This document shows positions 45,801-58,392 of a DNA stretch of 64,000 bases, one piece after another; within the stretch, counting starts at the first letter, position 1, and the number at the start of each line of letters is the position of its first letter. The stretch lies in the NCBI GenBank assembly GCA_965112735.1, contig OZ218956.1:806001-870000 (forward strand), written 5' to 3'. Below the pieces are notes generated by a model that searched no databases, was not told where the DNA came from, and saw only the letters and a program-made list of their open reading frames with translations. The stretch comes from Phaeosaccion multiseriatum. Its lineage: Eukaryota > Ochrophyta, other classes. Position numbers and translations under genes: made by a program.

Positions 45801-48800
45801 TGTGCTGGGATCAAAAAAGCCCAAAGTCCGCATTTGTGGGGCACACACAGCCCGACCGACGCGTTTGCTGGCCACAACATGCCCACTCCGGGCATTGGCT
45901 CAGCACAACAGGCCGAACTGAGATACTACATTGCCACAACAGCGCCAAGTGGGGCCTTGGATGGGCTCAAATGGCCCAATCTGGCTCTGTGCTGGGATCA
46001 ATAAAGCCCAAAGCCCGCATTTGTGGGGCACACACAGCCCGAACGACGCGTTTGCTGGCCACAACATGCCGACCCCGGGCATTGGCTCAGCACAACAGGC
46101 CTAACTGAGGTACTACATTGCCACAACAGCGCCAAGTGGGGCCTTGGATGGACTCAAATGGCCCAATCTGGCTCTGTGCTGGGATCAAAAAAGCCCAAAG
46201 TCCGCATTTGTGGGGCACACACAGCCCGACCGACGCGTTTGCTGAACACAACATGCCCACTCCGGGCATTGGCTCAGCACAACAGGCCGAACTGAGATAC
46301 TACATTGCCACAACAGCGCCAAGTGGGGCCTTGGATGGGCTCAAATGGCCCAATCTGGCTCTGTGCTGGGATCAAGAAAGCCCAAAGCCCGCATTTGTGG
46401 GGCACACACAGCCCGAACGACGCGTTTGCTGGCCACAACATGCCGACGCCGGGCATTGGCTCAGCACAACAGGCCCAACTGAGATACTACATTGCCACAA
46501 CAGCGCCAAGTGGGGCCTTGGATGGACTCAAATGGCCCAATCTGGCTCTGTGCTGGGATCAAGAAAGCCCAAAGTCCGCATTTGTGGGGCACACACAGCC
46601 CGACCGACGCGTTTGCTGGCCACAACATGCCCACTACGGGCATTGGCTTAGCACAACAGGCCCAACTGAGATACTACATTGCCACAACAGCGCCAAGTGG
46701 GGCCTTGGATGGGCTCAAATGGCCCAATCTGGCTATGTGCTGGGATCAAAAAAGCCCAAAGTCCGCATTTGTGGGGCACACACAGCCCGAACGACGCGTT
46801 TGCTGGCCACAACATGCCCACTCCGGGCATTGGCTCAGCACAACAGGCCGAACTGAGATACTACATTGCCACAACAGCGCCAAGTGGGGCCTTGGATGGG
46901 CTCAAATGGCCCAATCTGGCTCTGTGCTGGGATCAAGAAAGCCCAAAGCCCGCATTTGTGGGGCACACAAAGCCCGACCGACGCGTTTGCTGGCCACAAC
47001 ATGCCCACTCCGGGCATTGGCTCAGCACAACAGGCCGAACTGAGATACTACATTGCCACAACAGCGCCAAGTGGGGCCTTGGATGGGCTCAAATGGCCCA
47101 ATCTGGCTCTGTGCTGGGATCAAAAAAGCCCAAAGCCCGAACAACGCGTTTGCTGGCCACAACATGCCCACTCCGGGCATTGGCTCAGCACAACAGGCCC
47201 AACTGAGATACTACATTGCCACAACAGCGCCAAGTGGGGCCTTGGATGGGCTCAAATGGCCCAATCTGGCTCTGTGCTGGGATCAATACAGCCCAAAGCC
47301 CGCATTTGTGGGGCACACAAAGCCCGACCGACGCGTTTGCTGGCCACAACATGCCCACTCCGGGCATTGGCTCAGCACAACAGGCCCAACTGAGATACTA
47401 CATTGCCACAACAGCGCCAAGTGGGGCCTTGGATGGGCTCAAATGGCCCAATCTGGCTCTGTGCTGGGATCAAAAAAGCCCAAAGCCCGAACAACGCGTT
47501 TGCTGGCCACAACATGCCCACTCCGGGCATTGGCTCAGCACAACAGGCCGAACTAAAATACTACATTGCCACAACAGCGCCAAGTGGGGCATTGGATGTG
47601 CTCAAATGGCCCAATCTGGCTCTGTGCTGGGATCAAGAAAGCCCAAAGCCCGCATTTGTGGGGCACACAAAGCCCGACCGACGCGTTTGCTGGCCATAAC
47701 ATGCCCACTCCGGGCGTTGGCTCAGCACAACAGGCCCAACTGAGATACTACATTGCCACAACAGCGCCAAGTGGGGCCTTGGATGGGCTCAAATGGCCCA
47801 ATCTGGCTCTGTGCTGGGATCAAAAAAGCCCAAAGCCCGCATTTGTGGGGCACACACAGCCCGAACGACGCGTTTGCTGGCCACAACATGCCGACCCCGG
47901 GCATTGGCTCAGCACAACAGGCCTAACTGAGATACTACATTGCCACAACAGCGCCAAGTGGGGCCTTGGATGGGCTCAAATGGCCCAATCTGGCTCTGTG
48001 CTGGGATAAAAAAAGCCCAAAGCCCGAACAACGCGTTTGCTGGCCACAACATGCCCACTCCGGGCATTGGCTCAGCACAACAGGCCGAACTAAAATACTA
48101 CATTGCCACAACAGCGCCAAGTGGGGCATTGGATGGGCTCAAATGGCCCAATCTGGCTCTGTGCTGGGATCAAGAAAGCCCAAAGCCCGCATTTGTGGGG
48201 CACACAAAGCCCGACCGACGCGTTTGCTGGCCATAACATGCCCACTCCGGGCGTTGGCTCAGCACAACAGGCCCAACTGAGATACTACATTGCCACAACA
48301 GCGCCAAGTGGGGCCTTGGATGGGCTCAAATGGCCCAATCTGGCTCTGTGCTGGGATCAAGAAAGCCCAAAGCCCGCATTTGTGGGGCACACACAGCCCG
48401 AACGACGCGTTTGCTGGCCACAACATGCCGACCCCGGGCATTGGCTCAGCACAACAGGCCTAACTGAGGTACTACATTGCCACAACAGCGCCAAGTGGGG
48501 CCTTGGATGGACTCAAATGGCCCAATCTGGCTCTGTGCTGGGATCAAAAAAGCCCAAAGTCCGCATTTGTGGGGCACACACAGCCCGACCGACGCGTTTG
48601 CTGGCCACAACATGCCCACTCCGGGCATTGGCTCAGCACAACAGGCCGAACTAAAATACTACATTGCCACAACAGCGCCAAGTGGGGCATTGGATGGGCT
48701 CAAATGGCCCAATCTGGCTCTGTGCTGGGATCAAGAAAGCCCAAAGCCCGCATTTGTGGGGCACACAAAGCCCGACCGACGCGTTTGCTGGCCATAACAT

Positions 48801-49411
48801 GCCCACTCCGGGCGTTGGCTCAGCACAACAGGCCCAACTGAGATACTACATTGCCACAACAGCGCCAAGTGGGGCCTTGGATGGGCTCAAATGGCCCAAT
48901 CTGGCTCTGTGCTGGGATCAAGAAAGCCCAAAGCCCGCATTTGTGGGGCACACACAGCCCGAACGACGCGTTTGCTGGCCACAACATGCCGACCCCGGGC
49001 ATTGGCTCAGCACAACAGGCCTAACTGAGGTACTACATTGCCACAACAGCGCCAAGTGGGGCCTTGGATGGACTCAAATGGCCCAATCTGGCTCTGTGCT
49101 GGGATCAAAAAAGCCCAAAGTCCGCATTTGTGGGGCACACACAGCCCGACCGACGCGTTTGCTGGCCACAACATGCCCACTCCGGGCATTGGCTCAGCAC
49201 AACAGGCCGAACTGAGATACTACATTGCCACAACAGCGCCAAGTGGGGCCTTGGATGGGCTCAAATGGCCCAATCTGGCTCTGTGCTGGGATCAATAAAG
49301 CCCAAAGCCCGCATTTGTGGGGCACACACAGCCCGAACGACGCGTTTGCTGGCCACAACATGCCGACCCCGGGCATTGGCTCAGCACAACAGGCCTAACT
49401 GAGGTACTACA
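42824..49411 (+). repeat. Eighteen-monomer higher-order repeat, two copies
   Basis: 42824-46117 and 46118-49411 match monomer by monomer at a 3,294-bp offset (fifteen 187-bp plus three 163-bp monomers). The rare variant GTTTGCTGAACACAAC occurs at 42943 and 46237, and again near 52125, so part of the block was copied a third time (42.4-43.7 kb resembles 51.6-52.9 kb). Confidence 0.85.
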
Positions 49412-52400
49412 TTGCCACAACAGCGCCAAGTGGGGCCTTGGATGGACTCAAATGGCCCAATCTGGCTCTGTGCTGGGATCAAAAAAGCCCAAAGTCCGCA
49501 TTTGTGGGGCACACACAGCCCGACCGACGCGTTTGCTGGCCACAACATGCCCACTCCGGGCATTGGCTCAGCACAACAGGCCGAACTAAAATACTACATT
49601 GCCACAACAGCGCCAAGTGGGGCATTGGATGGGCTCAAATGGCCCAATCTGGCTCTGTGCTGGGATCAAGAAAGCCCAAAGCCCGCATTTGTGGGGCACA
49701 CAAAGCCCGACCGACGCGTTTGCTGGCCATAACATGCCCACTCCGGGCGTTGGCTCAGCACAACAGGCCCAACTGAGATACTACATTGCCACAACAGCGC
49801 CAAGTGGGGCCTTGGATGGGCTCAAATGGCCCAATCTGGCTCTGTGCTGGGATCAAGAAAGCCCAAAGCCCGCATTTGTGGGGCACACACAGCCCGAACG
49901 ACGCGTTTGCTGGCCACAACATGCCGACCCCGGGCATTGGCTCAGCACAACAGGCCTAACTGAGGTACTACATTGCCACAACAGCGCCAAGTGGGGCCTT
50001 GGATGGACTCAAATGGCCCAATCTGGCTCTGTGCTGGGATCAAAAAAGCCCAAAGTCCGCATTTGTGGGGCACACACAGCCCGACCGACGCGTTTGCTGG
50101 CCACAACATGCCCACTCCGGGCATTGGCTCAGCACAACAGGCCGAACTGAGATACTACATTGCCACAACAGCGCCAAGTGGGGCCTTGGATGGGCTCAAA
50201 TGGCCCAATCTGGCTCTGTGCTGGGATCAATAAAGCCCAAAGCCCGCATTTGTGGGGCACACACAGCCCGAACGACGCGTTTGCTGGCCACAACATGCCG
50301 ACGCCGGGCATTGGCTCAGCACAACAGGCCCAACTGAGATACTACATTGCCACAACAGCGCCAAGTGGGGCCTTGGATGGACTCAAATGGCCCAATCTGG
50401 CTCTGTGCTGGGATCAAGAAAGCCCAAAGTCCGCATTTGTGGGGCACACACAGCCCGACCGACGCGTTTGCTGGCCACAACATGCCCACTACGGGCATTG
50501 GCTTAGCACAACAGGCCCAACTGAGATACTACATTGCCACAACAGCGCCAAGTGGGGCCTTGGATGGGCTCAAATGGCCCAATCTGGCTATGTGCTGGGA
50601 TCAAAAAAGCCCAAAGTCCGCATTTGTGGGGCACACACAGCCCGAACGACGCGTTTGCTGGCCACAACATGCCCACTCCGGGCATTGGCTCAGCACAACA
50701 GGCCGAACTGAGATACTACATTGCCACAACAGCGCCAAGTGGGGCCTTGGATGGGCTCAAATGGCCCAATCTGGCTCTGTGCTGGGATCAAGAAAGCCCA
50801 AAGCCCGCATTTGTGGGGCACACAAAGCCCGACCGACGCGTTTGCTGGCCACAACATGCCCACTCCGGGCATTGGCTCAGCACAACAGGCCCAACTGAGA
50901 TACTACATTGCCACAACAGCGCCAAGTGGGGCCTTGGATGGGCTCAAATGGCCCAATCTGGCTCTGTGCTGGGATCAAAAAAGCCCAAAGCCCGAACAAC
51001 GCGTTTGCTGGCCACAACATGCCCACTCCGGGCATTGGCTCAGCACAACAGGCCGAACTAAAATACTACATTGCCACAACAGCGCCAAGTGGGGCATTGG
51101 ATGGGCTCAAATGGCCCAATCTGGCTCTGTGCTGGGATCAAGAAAGCCCAAAGCCCGCATTTGTGGGGCACACAAAGCCCGACCGACGCGTTTGCTGGCC
51201 ACAACATGCCCACTCCGGGCGTTGGCTCAGCACAACAGGCCCAACTGAGATACTACATTGCCACAACAGCGCCAAGTGGGGCCTTGGATGGGCTCAAATG
51301 GCCCAATCTGGCTCTGTGCTGGGATCAAGAAAGCCCAAAGCCCGCATTTGTGGGGCACAGACAGCCCGAACGACGCGTTTGCTGGCCACAACATGCCGAC
51401 CCCGGGCATTGGCTCAGCACAACAGGCCTAACTGAGGTACTACATTGCCACAACAGCGCCAAGTGGGGCCTTGGATGGACTCAAATGGCCCAATCTGGCT
51501 CTGTGCTGGGATCAAAAAAGCCCAAAGTCCGCATTTGTGGGGCACACACAGCCCGACCGACGCGTTTGCTGGCCACAACATGCCCACTCCGGGCATTGGC
51601 TCAGCACAACAGGCCGAACTGAGATACTACATTGCCACAACAGCGCCAAGTGGGGCCTTGGATGGGCTCAAATGGCCCAATCTGGCTCTGTGCTGGGATC
51701 AATAAAGCCCAAAGCCCGCATTTGTGGGGCACACAAAGCCCGACCGACGCGTTTGCTGGCCACAACATGCCCACTCCGGGCGTTGGCTCAGCACAACAGG
51801 CCCAACTGAGATACTACATTGCCACAACAGCGCCAAGTGGGGCCTTGGATGGGCTCAAATGGCCCAATCTGGCTCTGTGCTGGGATCAAAAAAGCCCAAA
51901 GTCCGCATTTGTGGGGCACACAAAGCCCGACCGACGCGTTTGCTGGCCACAACATGCCCACTCCGGGCATTGGCTTAGCACAACAGGCCGAACTGAGATA
52001 CTACATTGCCACAACAGCGCCAAGTGGGGCCTTGGATGGACTCAAATGGCCCAATCTGGCTCTGTGCTGGGATCAAAAAAGCCCAAAGTCCGCATTTGTG
52101 GGGCACACAAAGCCCGAACGACGCGTTTGCTGAACACAACATGCCCACTCCGGGCATTGGCTCAGCACAACAGGCCGAACTGAGATACTACATTGCCACA
52201 ACAGCGCCAAGTGGGGCCTTGGATGGGCTCAAATGGCCCAATCTGGCTCTGTGCTGGGATCAAGAAAGCCCAAAGCCCGCATTTGTGGGGCACAAACAGC
52301 CCGAACGACGCGTTTGCTGGCCACAACATGCCGACGCCGGGCATTGGCTCAGCACAACAGGCCCAACTGAGATACTACATTGCCACAACAGCGCCAAGTG

Positions 52401-55400
52401 GGGCCTTGGATGGACTCAAATGGCCCAATCTGGCTCTGTGCTGGGATCAAGAAAGCCCAAAGTCCGCATTTGTGGGGCACACACAGCCCGACCGACGCGT
52501 TTGCTGGCCACAACATGCCCACTACGGGCATTGGCTTAGCACAACAGGCCCAACTGAGATACTACATTGCCACAACAGCGCCAAGTGGGGCCTTGGATGG
52601 GCTCAAATGGCCCAATCTGGCTATGTGCTGGGATCAAAAAAGCCCAAAGTCCGCATTTGTGGGGCACACACAGCCCGAACGACGCGTTTGCTGGCCACAA
52701 CATGCCCACTCCGGGCATTGGCTCAGCACAACAGGCCGAACTGAGATACTACATTGCCACAACAGCGCCAAGTGGGGCCTTGGATGGGCTCAAATGGCCC
52801 AATCTGGCTCTGTGCTGGGATCAAGAAAGCCCAAAGCCCGCATTTGTGGGGCACACACAGCCCGAACGACGCGTTTGCTGGCCACAACATGCCGACCCCG
52901 GGCATTGGCTCAGCACAACAGGCCTAACTGAGATACTACATTGCCACAACAGCGCCAAGTGGGGCCTTGGATGGGCTCAAATGGCCCAATCTGGCTCTGT
53001 GCTGGGATCAAAAAAGCCCAAAGCCCGAACAACGCGTTTGCTGGCCACAACATGCCCACTCCGGGCATTGGCTCAGCACAACAGGCCGAACTGAGATACT
53101 ACATTGCCACAACAGCGCCAAGTGGGGCCTTGGATGGGCTCAAATGGCCCAATCTGGCTCTGTGCTGGGATCAATACAGCCCAAAGCCCGCATTTGTGGG
53201 GCACACAAAGCCCGACCGACGCGTTTGCTGGCCACAACATGCCCACTCCGGGCATTGGCTCAGCACAACAGGCCCAACTGAGATACTACATTGCCACAAC
53301 AGCGCCAAGTGGGGCCTTGGATGGGCTCAAATGGCCCAATCTGGCTCTGTGCTGGGATCAAAAAAGCCCAAAGCCCGAACAACGCGTTTGCTGGCCACAA
53401 CATGCCCACTCCGGGCATTGGCTCAGCACAACAGGCCGAACTGAGATACTACATTGCCACAACAGCGCCAAGTGGGGCCTTGGATGGGCTCAAATGGCCC
53501 AATCTGGCTCTGTGCTGGGATCAATACAGCCCAAAGCCCGCATTTGTGGGGCACACAAAGCCCGACCGACGCGTTTGCTGGCCACAACATGCCCACTCCG
53601 GGCGTTGGCTCAGCACAACAGGCCCAACTGAGATACTACATTGCCACAACAGCGCCAAGTGGGGCCTTGGATGGGCTCAAATGGCCCAATCTGGCTCTGT
53701 GCTGGGATCAAAAAAGCCCAAAGCCCGCATTTGTGGGGCACACACAGCCCGAACGACGCGTTTGCTGGCCACAACATGCCCACTCCGGGCATTGGCTCAG
53801 CACAACAGGCCCAACTGAGATACTACATTGCCACAACAGCGCCAAGTGGGGCCTTGGATGGACTCAAATGGCCCAATCTGGCTCTGTGCTAAGATCAAAA
53901 AAGCCCAAAGTCCGCATTTGTGGGGCACACACAGCCCGACCGACGCGTTTGCTGGCCACAACATGCCCACTACGGGCATTGGCTTAGCAAAACAGGCCCA
54001 ACTGAGATACTACATTGCCACAACAGCGCCAAGTGGGGCCTTGGATGGGCTCAAATGGCCCAATCTGGCTCTGTGCTGGGATCAAAAAAGCCCAAAGTCC
54101 GCATTTGTGGGGCACACACAGCCCGACCGACGCGTTTGCTGGCCACAACATGCCCACTCCGGGCATTGGCTCAGCACAACAGGCCGAACTGAGATACTAC
54201 ATTGCCACAACAGCGCCAAGTGGGGCCTTGGATGGGCTCAAATGGCCCAATCTGGCTCTGTGCTGGGATCAAGAAAGCCCAAAGCCCGCATTTGTGGGGC
54301 ACGCACAGCCCGAACGACGCGTTTGCTGGCCACAACATGCCGACGCCGGGCATTGGCTCAGCACAACAGGTCGAACTGAGATACTACATTGCCACAACAG
54401 CGCCAAGTGGGGCCTTGGATGGGCTCAAATGGCCCAATCTGGCTCTGTGCTGGGATCAAAAAAGCCCAAAGCCCGCATTTGTGGGGCACACAAAGCCCGA
54501 CCGACGCGTTTGCTGGCCACAACATGCCCACTCCGGGCGTTGGCTCAGCACAACAGGCCCAACTGAGATACTACATTGCCACAACAGCGCCAAGTGGGGC
54601 CTTGGATGGGCTCAAATGGCCCAATCTGGCTCTGTGCTGGGATCAAAAAAGCCCAAAGCCCGCATTTGTGGGGCACACACAGCCCGACCGACGCGTTTGC
54701 TGGCCACAACATGCCCACTCCGGGCATTGGCTCAGCACAACAGGCCTAACTGAGATACTACATTGCCACAACAGCGCCAAGTGGGGCCTTGGATGGGCTC
54801 AAATGGCCCAATCTGGCTCTGTGCTGGGATCAAGAAAGCCCAAAGCCCGCATTTGTGGGGCACACACAGCCCGAACGACGCGTTTGCTGGCCACAACATG
54901 CCGACCCCGGGCATTGGCTCAGCACAACAGGCCTAACTGAGATACTACATTGCCACAACAGCGCCAAGTGGGGCCTTGGATGGGCTCAAATGGCCCAATC
55001 TGGCTCTGTGCTGGGATCAAAAAGCCCAAAGCCCGAACAACGCGTTTGCTGGCCACAACATGCCCACTCCGGGCATTGGCTCAGCACAACAGGCCGAACT
55101 GAGATACTACATTGCCACAACAGCGCCAAGTGGGGCCTTGGATGGGCTCAAATGGCCCAATCTGGCTCTGTGCTGGGATCAATACAGCCCAAAGCCCGCA
55201 TTTGTGGGGCACACAAAGCCCGACCGACGCGTTTGCTGGCCACAACATGCCCACTCCGGGCGTTGGCTCAGCACAACAGGCCCAACTGAGATACTACATT
55301 GCCACAACAGCGCCAAGTGGGGCCTTGGATGGGCTCAAATGGCCCAATCTGGCTCTGTGCTGGGATCAAAAAAGCCCAAAGCCCGCATTTGTGGGGCACA

Positions 55401-55717
55401 CACAGCCCGAACGACGCGTTTGCTGGCCACAACATGCCGACGCCGGGCATTGGCTCAGCACAACAGGCCTAACTGAGATACTACATTGCCACAACAGCGC
55501 CAAGTGGGGCCTTGGATGGGCTCAAATGGCCCAATCTGGCTCTGTGCTGGGATCAAAAAAGCCCAAAGCCCGAACAACGCGTTTGCTGGCCACAACATGC
55601 CCACTCCGGGCATTGGCTCAGCACAACAGGCCGAACTAAAATACTACATTGCCACAACAGCGCCAAGTGGGGCATTCGATGGGCTCAAATGGCCCAATCT
55701 GGCTCTGTGCTGGGATC

Positions 55718-58392
55718 GCTGCTTCAGCAGCGAAGCCACGGAAGTTCTGTTCTCGCAGAGTGGAGTCGACGGAGAAACAGGGTATTGAGAGCCGAGGAGG
55801 GGGGAGCGTGAGCGCGTGTGCGTGGACCCCGAGGGAGCTGGTAGGATAGAAAGTATATTTATGGCAGCAGATGGAAAACAGCGGATTTGGATTTTCTGCT
55901 GGAGCTCAGAAGAGGAGGAGCCCTGCTGTACTCGCCACGCTACCGTGATTGGAGGAGATCGAGAGCAGGTGCGGGAGCGTGTACAAGCAGGGAGGAGAGT
56001 AGAGACTGATGGTGTAGGAAAGCAAGGATCGCAGTAGGGCCCGACTGCTTCTCTTGTGAGGGTGAAGATGCTGTGTGCTTACTTGTGTCATGCTACCTGT
56101 CGCAAACACATGAGGTGCCCCCAATGCTAACTGTCGCAAGGGCTTGCGCTACGCACACGCATCTAGTAGAAGTTTGAGAGCCTGGGCTTGATTACGTGTG
56201 TGAAGATGGTCCTCACGTCTAGCCCAAGGTTTTTTCTTTTCTCTCGCCGGTGACGGGGCTTCCACGCTCCCTCGTCGCCCTTTCCTCTCCATTGGTTTCG
56301 CGGGGTCCGTCAACCCCAATCTTTTCGCCTCCTCCCTTCTCCACCCCGCCTGGTTGTGGCGTCGCTGCGGCGGTGGCGGGATCTTTTAGGCTGGGGGGTG
56401 AAAGATCCTTCCGCTTTGGTCCTGATGGTGATGAGCGCCCCGCGTATCGTATGGGACGCAGATGCAGCAGATGAGAGCCCGGCGTATCGTGTTGGATGGA
56501 GATGCAGCAGTGCGGATGGCCTTAGAGGGGGCTTTCAGGGGGGGAGGCATCGTGTTGGAAGCAGCAGCGCGCAGGGGGGGGAGGAGCCATCCGGTACTCG
56601 CTACCCTACCGGGATTGAACAGGATTGAGAGCTGGAGCCTGACTTCATGGTAGACACCTTCTCGATCTACGGGAGGAAGGGTTGGTGGACTTTTCTCTTC
56701 TTTCGAGCGCCACAATAACAGCAACGCGAGTAGCAGCAGCAGCTACGAGTGATCCCGTCCGGCCTGTCGCTTCAGCCGGAGAGTACGGGCGCATGGACAG
56801 TGGGTGTAGTGGCAGTTAGTGCTAGGGTGACGAACGGACAGCTGGGAGGTGGCATTGTTTTCCTCTTCCTCGCCCCTGGAGACGTTTTGCGTAGATGTGG
56901 GAGAAGGGCGGCAGCAGAAAGGAGTGAATAGGGACTCTCAGCCAAGCAGCAAGAGCCTCAGCAGCCACGGCGAGGGCGGAGTTCGTGAGTGTGACAGCCG
57001 CGGTCGCATGGATGCGGAGGCAGGTATTCGGGCTATTGGAAGGAGCCGGTGGGCTCTGCTTTGGTGGTGGTTGGCGCCTTGAGTAGGTGGCGTGTGCAGC
57101 GGCTGTTCTACCTGTGGCCATAACAGAGAAGCGACGTACAACAGAAGGGGCGCAGCGAGCAAGGAAGGCATGGGTCGGTGGGAGACGGCAGTGAGTGTTT
57201 GCAGCGCTTGCCTCCCTGACGACACAGCAGCATCTATAGAGTGGCCATCTACGTATTGTGGGGACAGGGCACTACGCTTGGGGGGGTTGCGGAGAGTGGG
57301 CAATCGAGCCATGTAGCTACTTATCTGCAATGGGCGGCGGCGGAGTGGCATTTGGTCATCCACAACAGCTGTGGAGTGAGGGTTGGGGCCTGCCTGTGCT
57401 GCGATAGTCGGATAAGGGATTTTTCGGGGTGCGTGACACTTGAACGGTGCGAACGAAGAAAATGGGCGAGAGCAGGCAATAGGTTTTGCTATGCTTGCGC
57501 GACTTACTTGGGGTGGTAAGGATGGCATATCCTCGTGCCAGAGTGCCCGGTGGTCGATGCTTTGGGGCAGCAGGGCTTGAGATCTTGGGCTTGTTCGTTT
57601 GCAGGTCGACAGCAGCGAGGTGTTTTGCACTCGGTCTTTTGTCGGCCGGGTACTGCGGAAGTCCGCAGCGGACGGTTGGAATAGCAGTGACGGGGTATCG
57701 GCACGGTGTATGCAGAAGGGCCGCGTCTACGAATTGGTGTTCTAGGAGCTTGGTGCGAAAAACATAAGTGCGGCTGTTGGGGCATTTTCTGTTTTTCTAC
57801 CGGGGTTGGTTCTATGGGATTTTTGGATCTGTGATTCCGAAAAGAATTTCAATTTGGCTAATTGAGCGACCTTGGACCTGCGGCGATGGCGGAGAGCGCC
57901 GACTATCGTAGTCGGAGGACTCCGCGCGGCTATAGCGGTGATGGAGGAGGGAGTAGAGCTGCGCCGCTTCTCTCTCACTTTTACTGATGGCTCTGAAGGT
58001 GGGGACACAACAGATTGGTAGCGACATAGCGGCGACGACTGGTGGCTTCTCCAGTCCAAGGTGGGCCTGGGCCACAGCATTTCAGCACGCGTGCAGGACG
58101 CCATGCGCTGGGCAGGGCGCAGTAGGATACATGCAGACACGGCTGCGCCCAAGGGACTTTGGGTGAATATGGGGGATGAGCGGCTCCTCGGAACCGCTGC
58201 CCCCAAAGGCCCGTGCTCGCCCCCGTCAGGGAAGCGACACCCCGGAGACACTGTGTGCCCCGAGGTGAGTCCCTCTCAGGACTGCACTCTTAATGAAAAG
58301 TTTATCCCCCAACATTGGCGACGACTGGATGAGGAGGAGCGAGGCCTCTCAATGGGTACCCAGTTTCGATTGAGCGCAACGACTGCGAGAAC
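55718..58392 (+). mobile_element. F1 derivative, 2,675 bp, copy A
   Basis: Starts with GCTGCTTCAGCAGCG against satellite GGGATC and ends with GCGAGAAC. Contents: left terminal region; a remnant of the ORF1 leader (56220-56350); a fused RNase H N-terminal remnant (GGCGGGATCTTTTAG at 56377, GGATGGAGATGCAGCAG at 56493); the unrecognised decayed frame (about 56995-57840); a short recombinase remnant (57870-58150); the right terminal region. No intact gene. Non-autonomous, presumably mobilised by an F1 recombinase. Confidence 0.8.

Larger units (their letters stand above)
34583..55717 (+). repeat. Main satellite array, 187/163-bp monomers
   Basis: A 21-kb array of roughly 115-120 head-to-tail monomers. 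The full monomer is 187 bp; a common variant lacks 24 bp (CGCATTTGTGG plus the following GGCACACACAGCC) and is 163 bp. Variable sites: the A-rich gap after GGGATC (AAAAAA, AAGAAA, AATAAA, AATACA), CCACTCCGGG/CGACCCCGGG, GGCCGAACT/GGCCCAACT/GGCCTAACT, and CTGAGATA/CTAAAATA. These mark higher-order units. No genes: open frames exist only because both lengths are 1 mod 3, so they hop frames from monomer to monomer. Confidence 0.97.

Noticed and set aside
34583-55717. Hundreds of 60-240-residue open frames in the satellite on both strands
   Set aside because: Both monomer lengths (187 and 163) are 1 mod 3, so a frame runs through about three monomers before meeting the same stop. Every monomer gives the same set; there is no start context, codon bias or protein family behind them.
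34583-55717. CENP-B box in the satellite
   Set aside because: I looked for the NTTCGNNNNANNCGGGN pattern on both strands of the monomer and found only partial matches (CGTTCGGGC).
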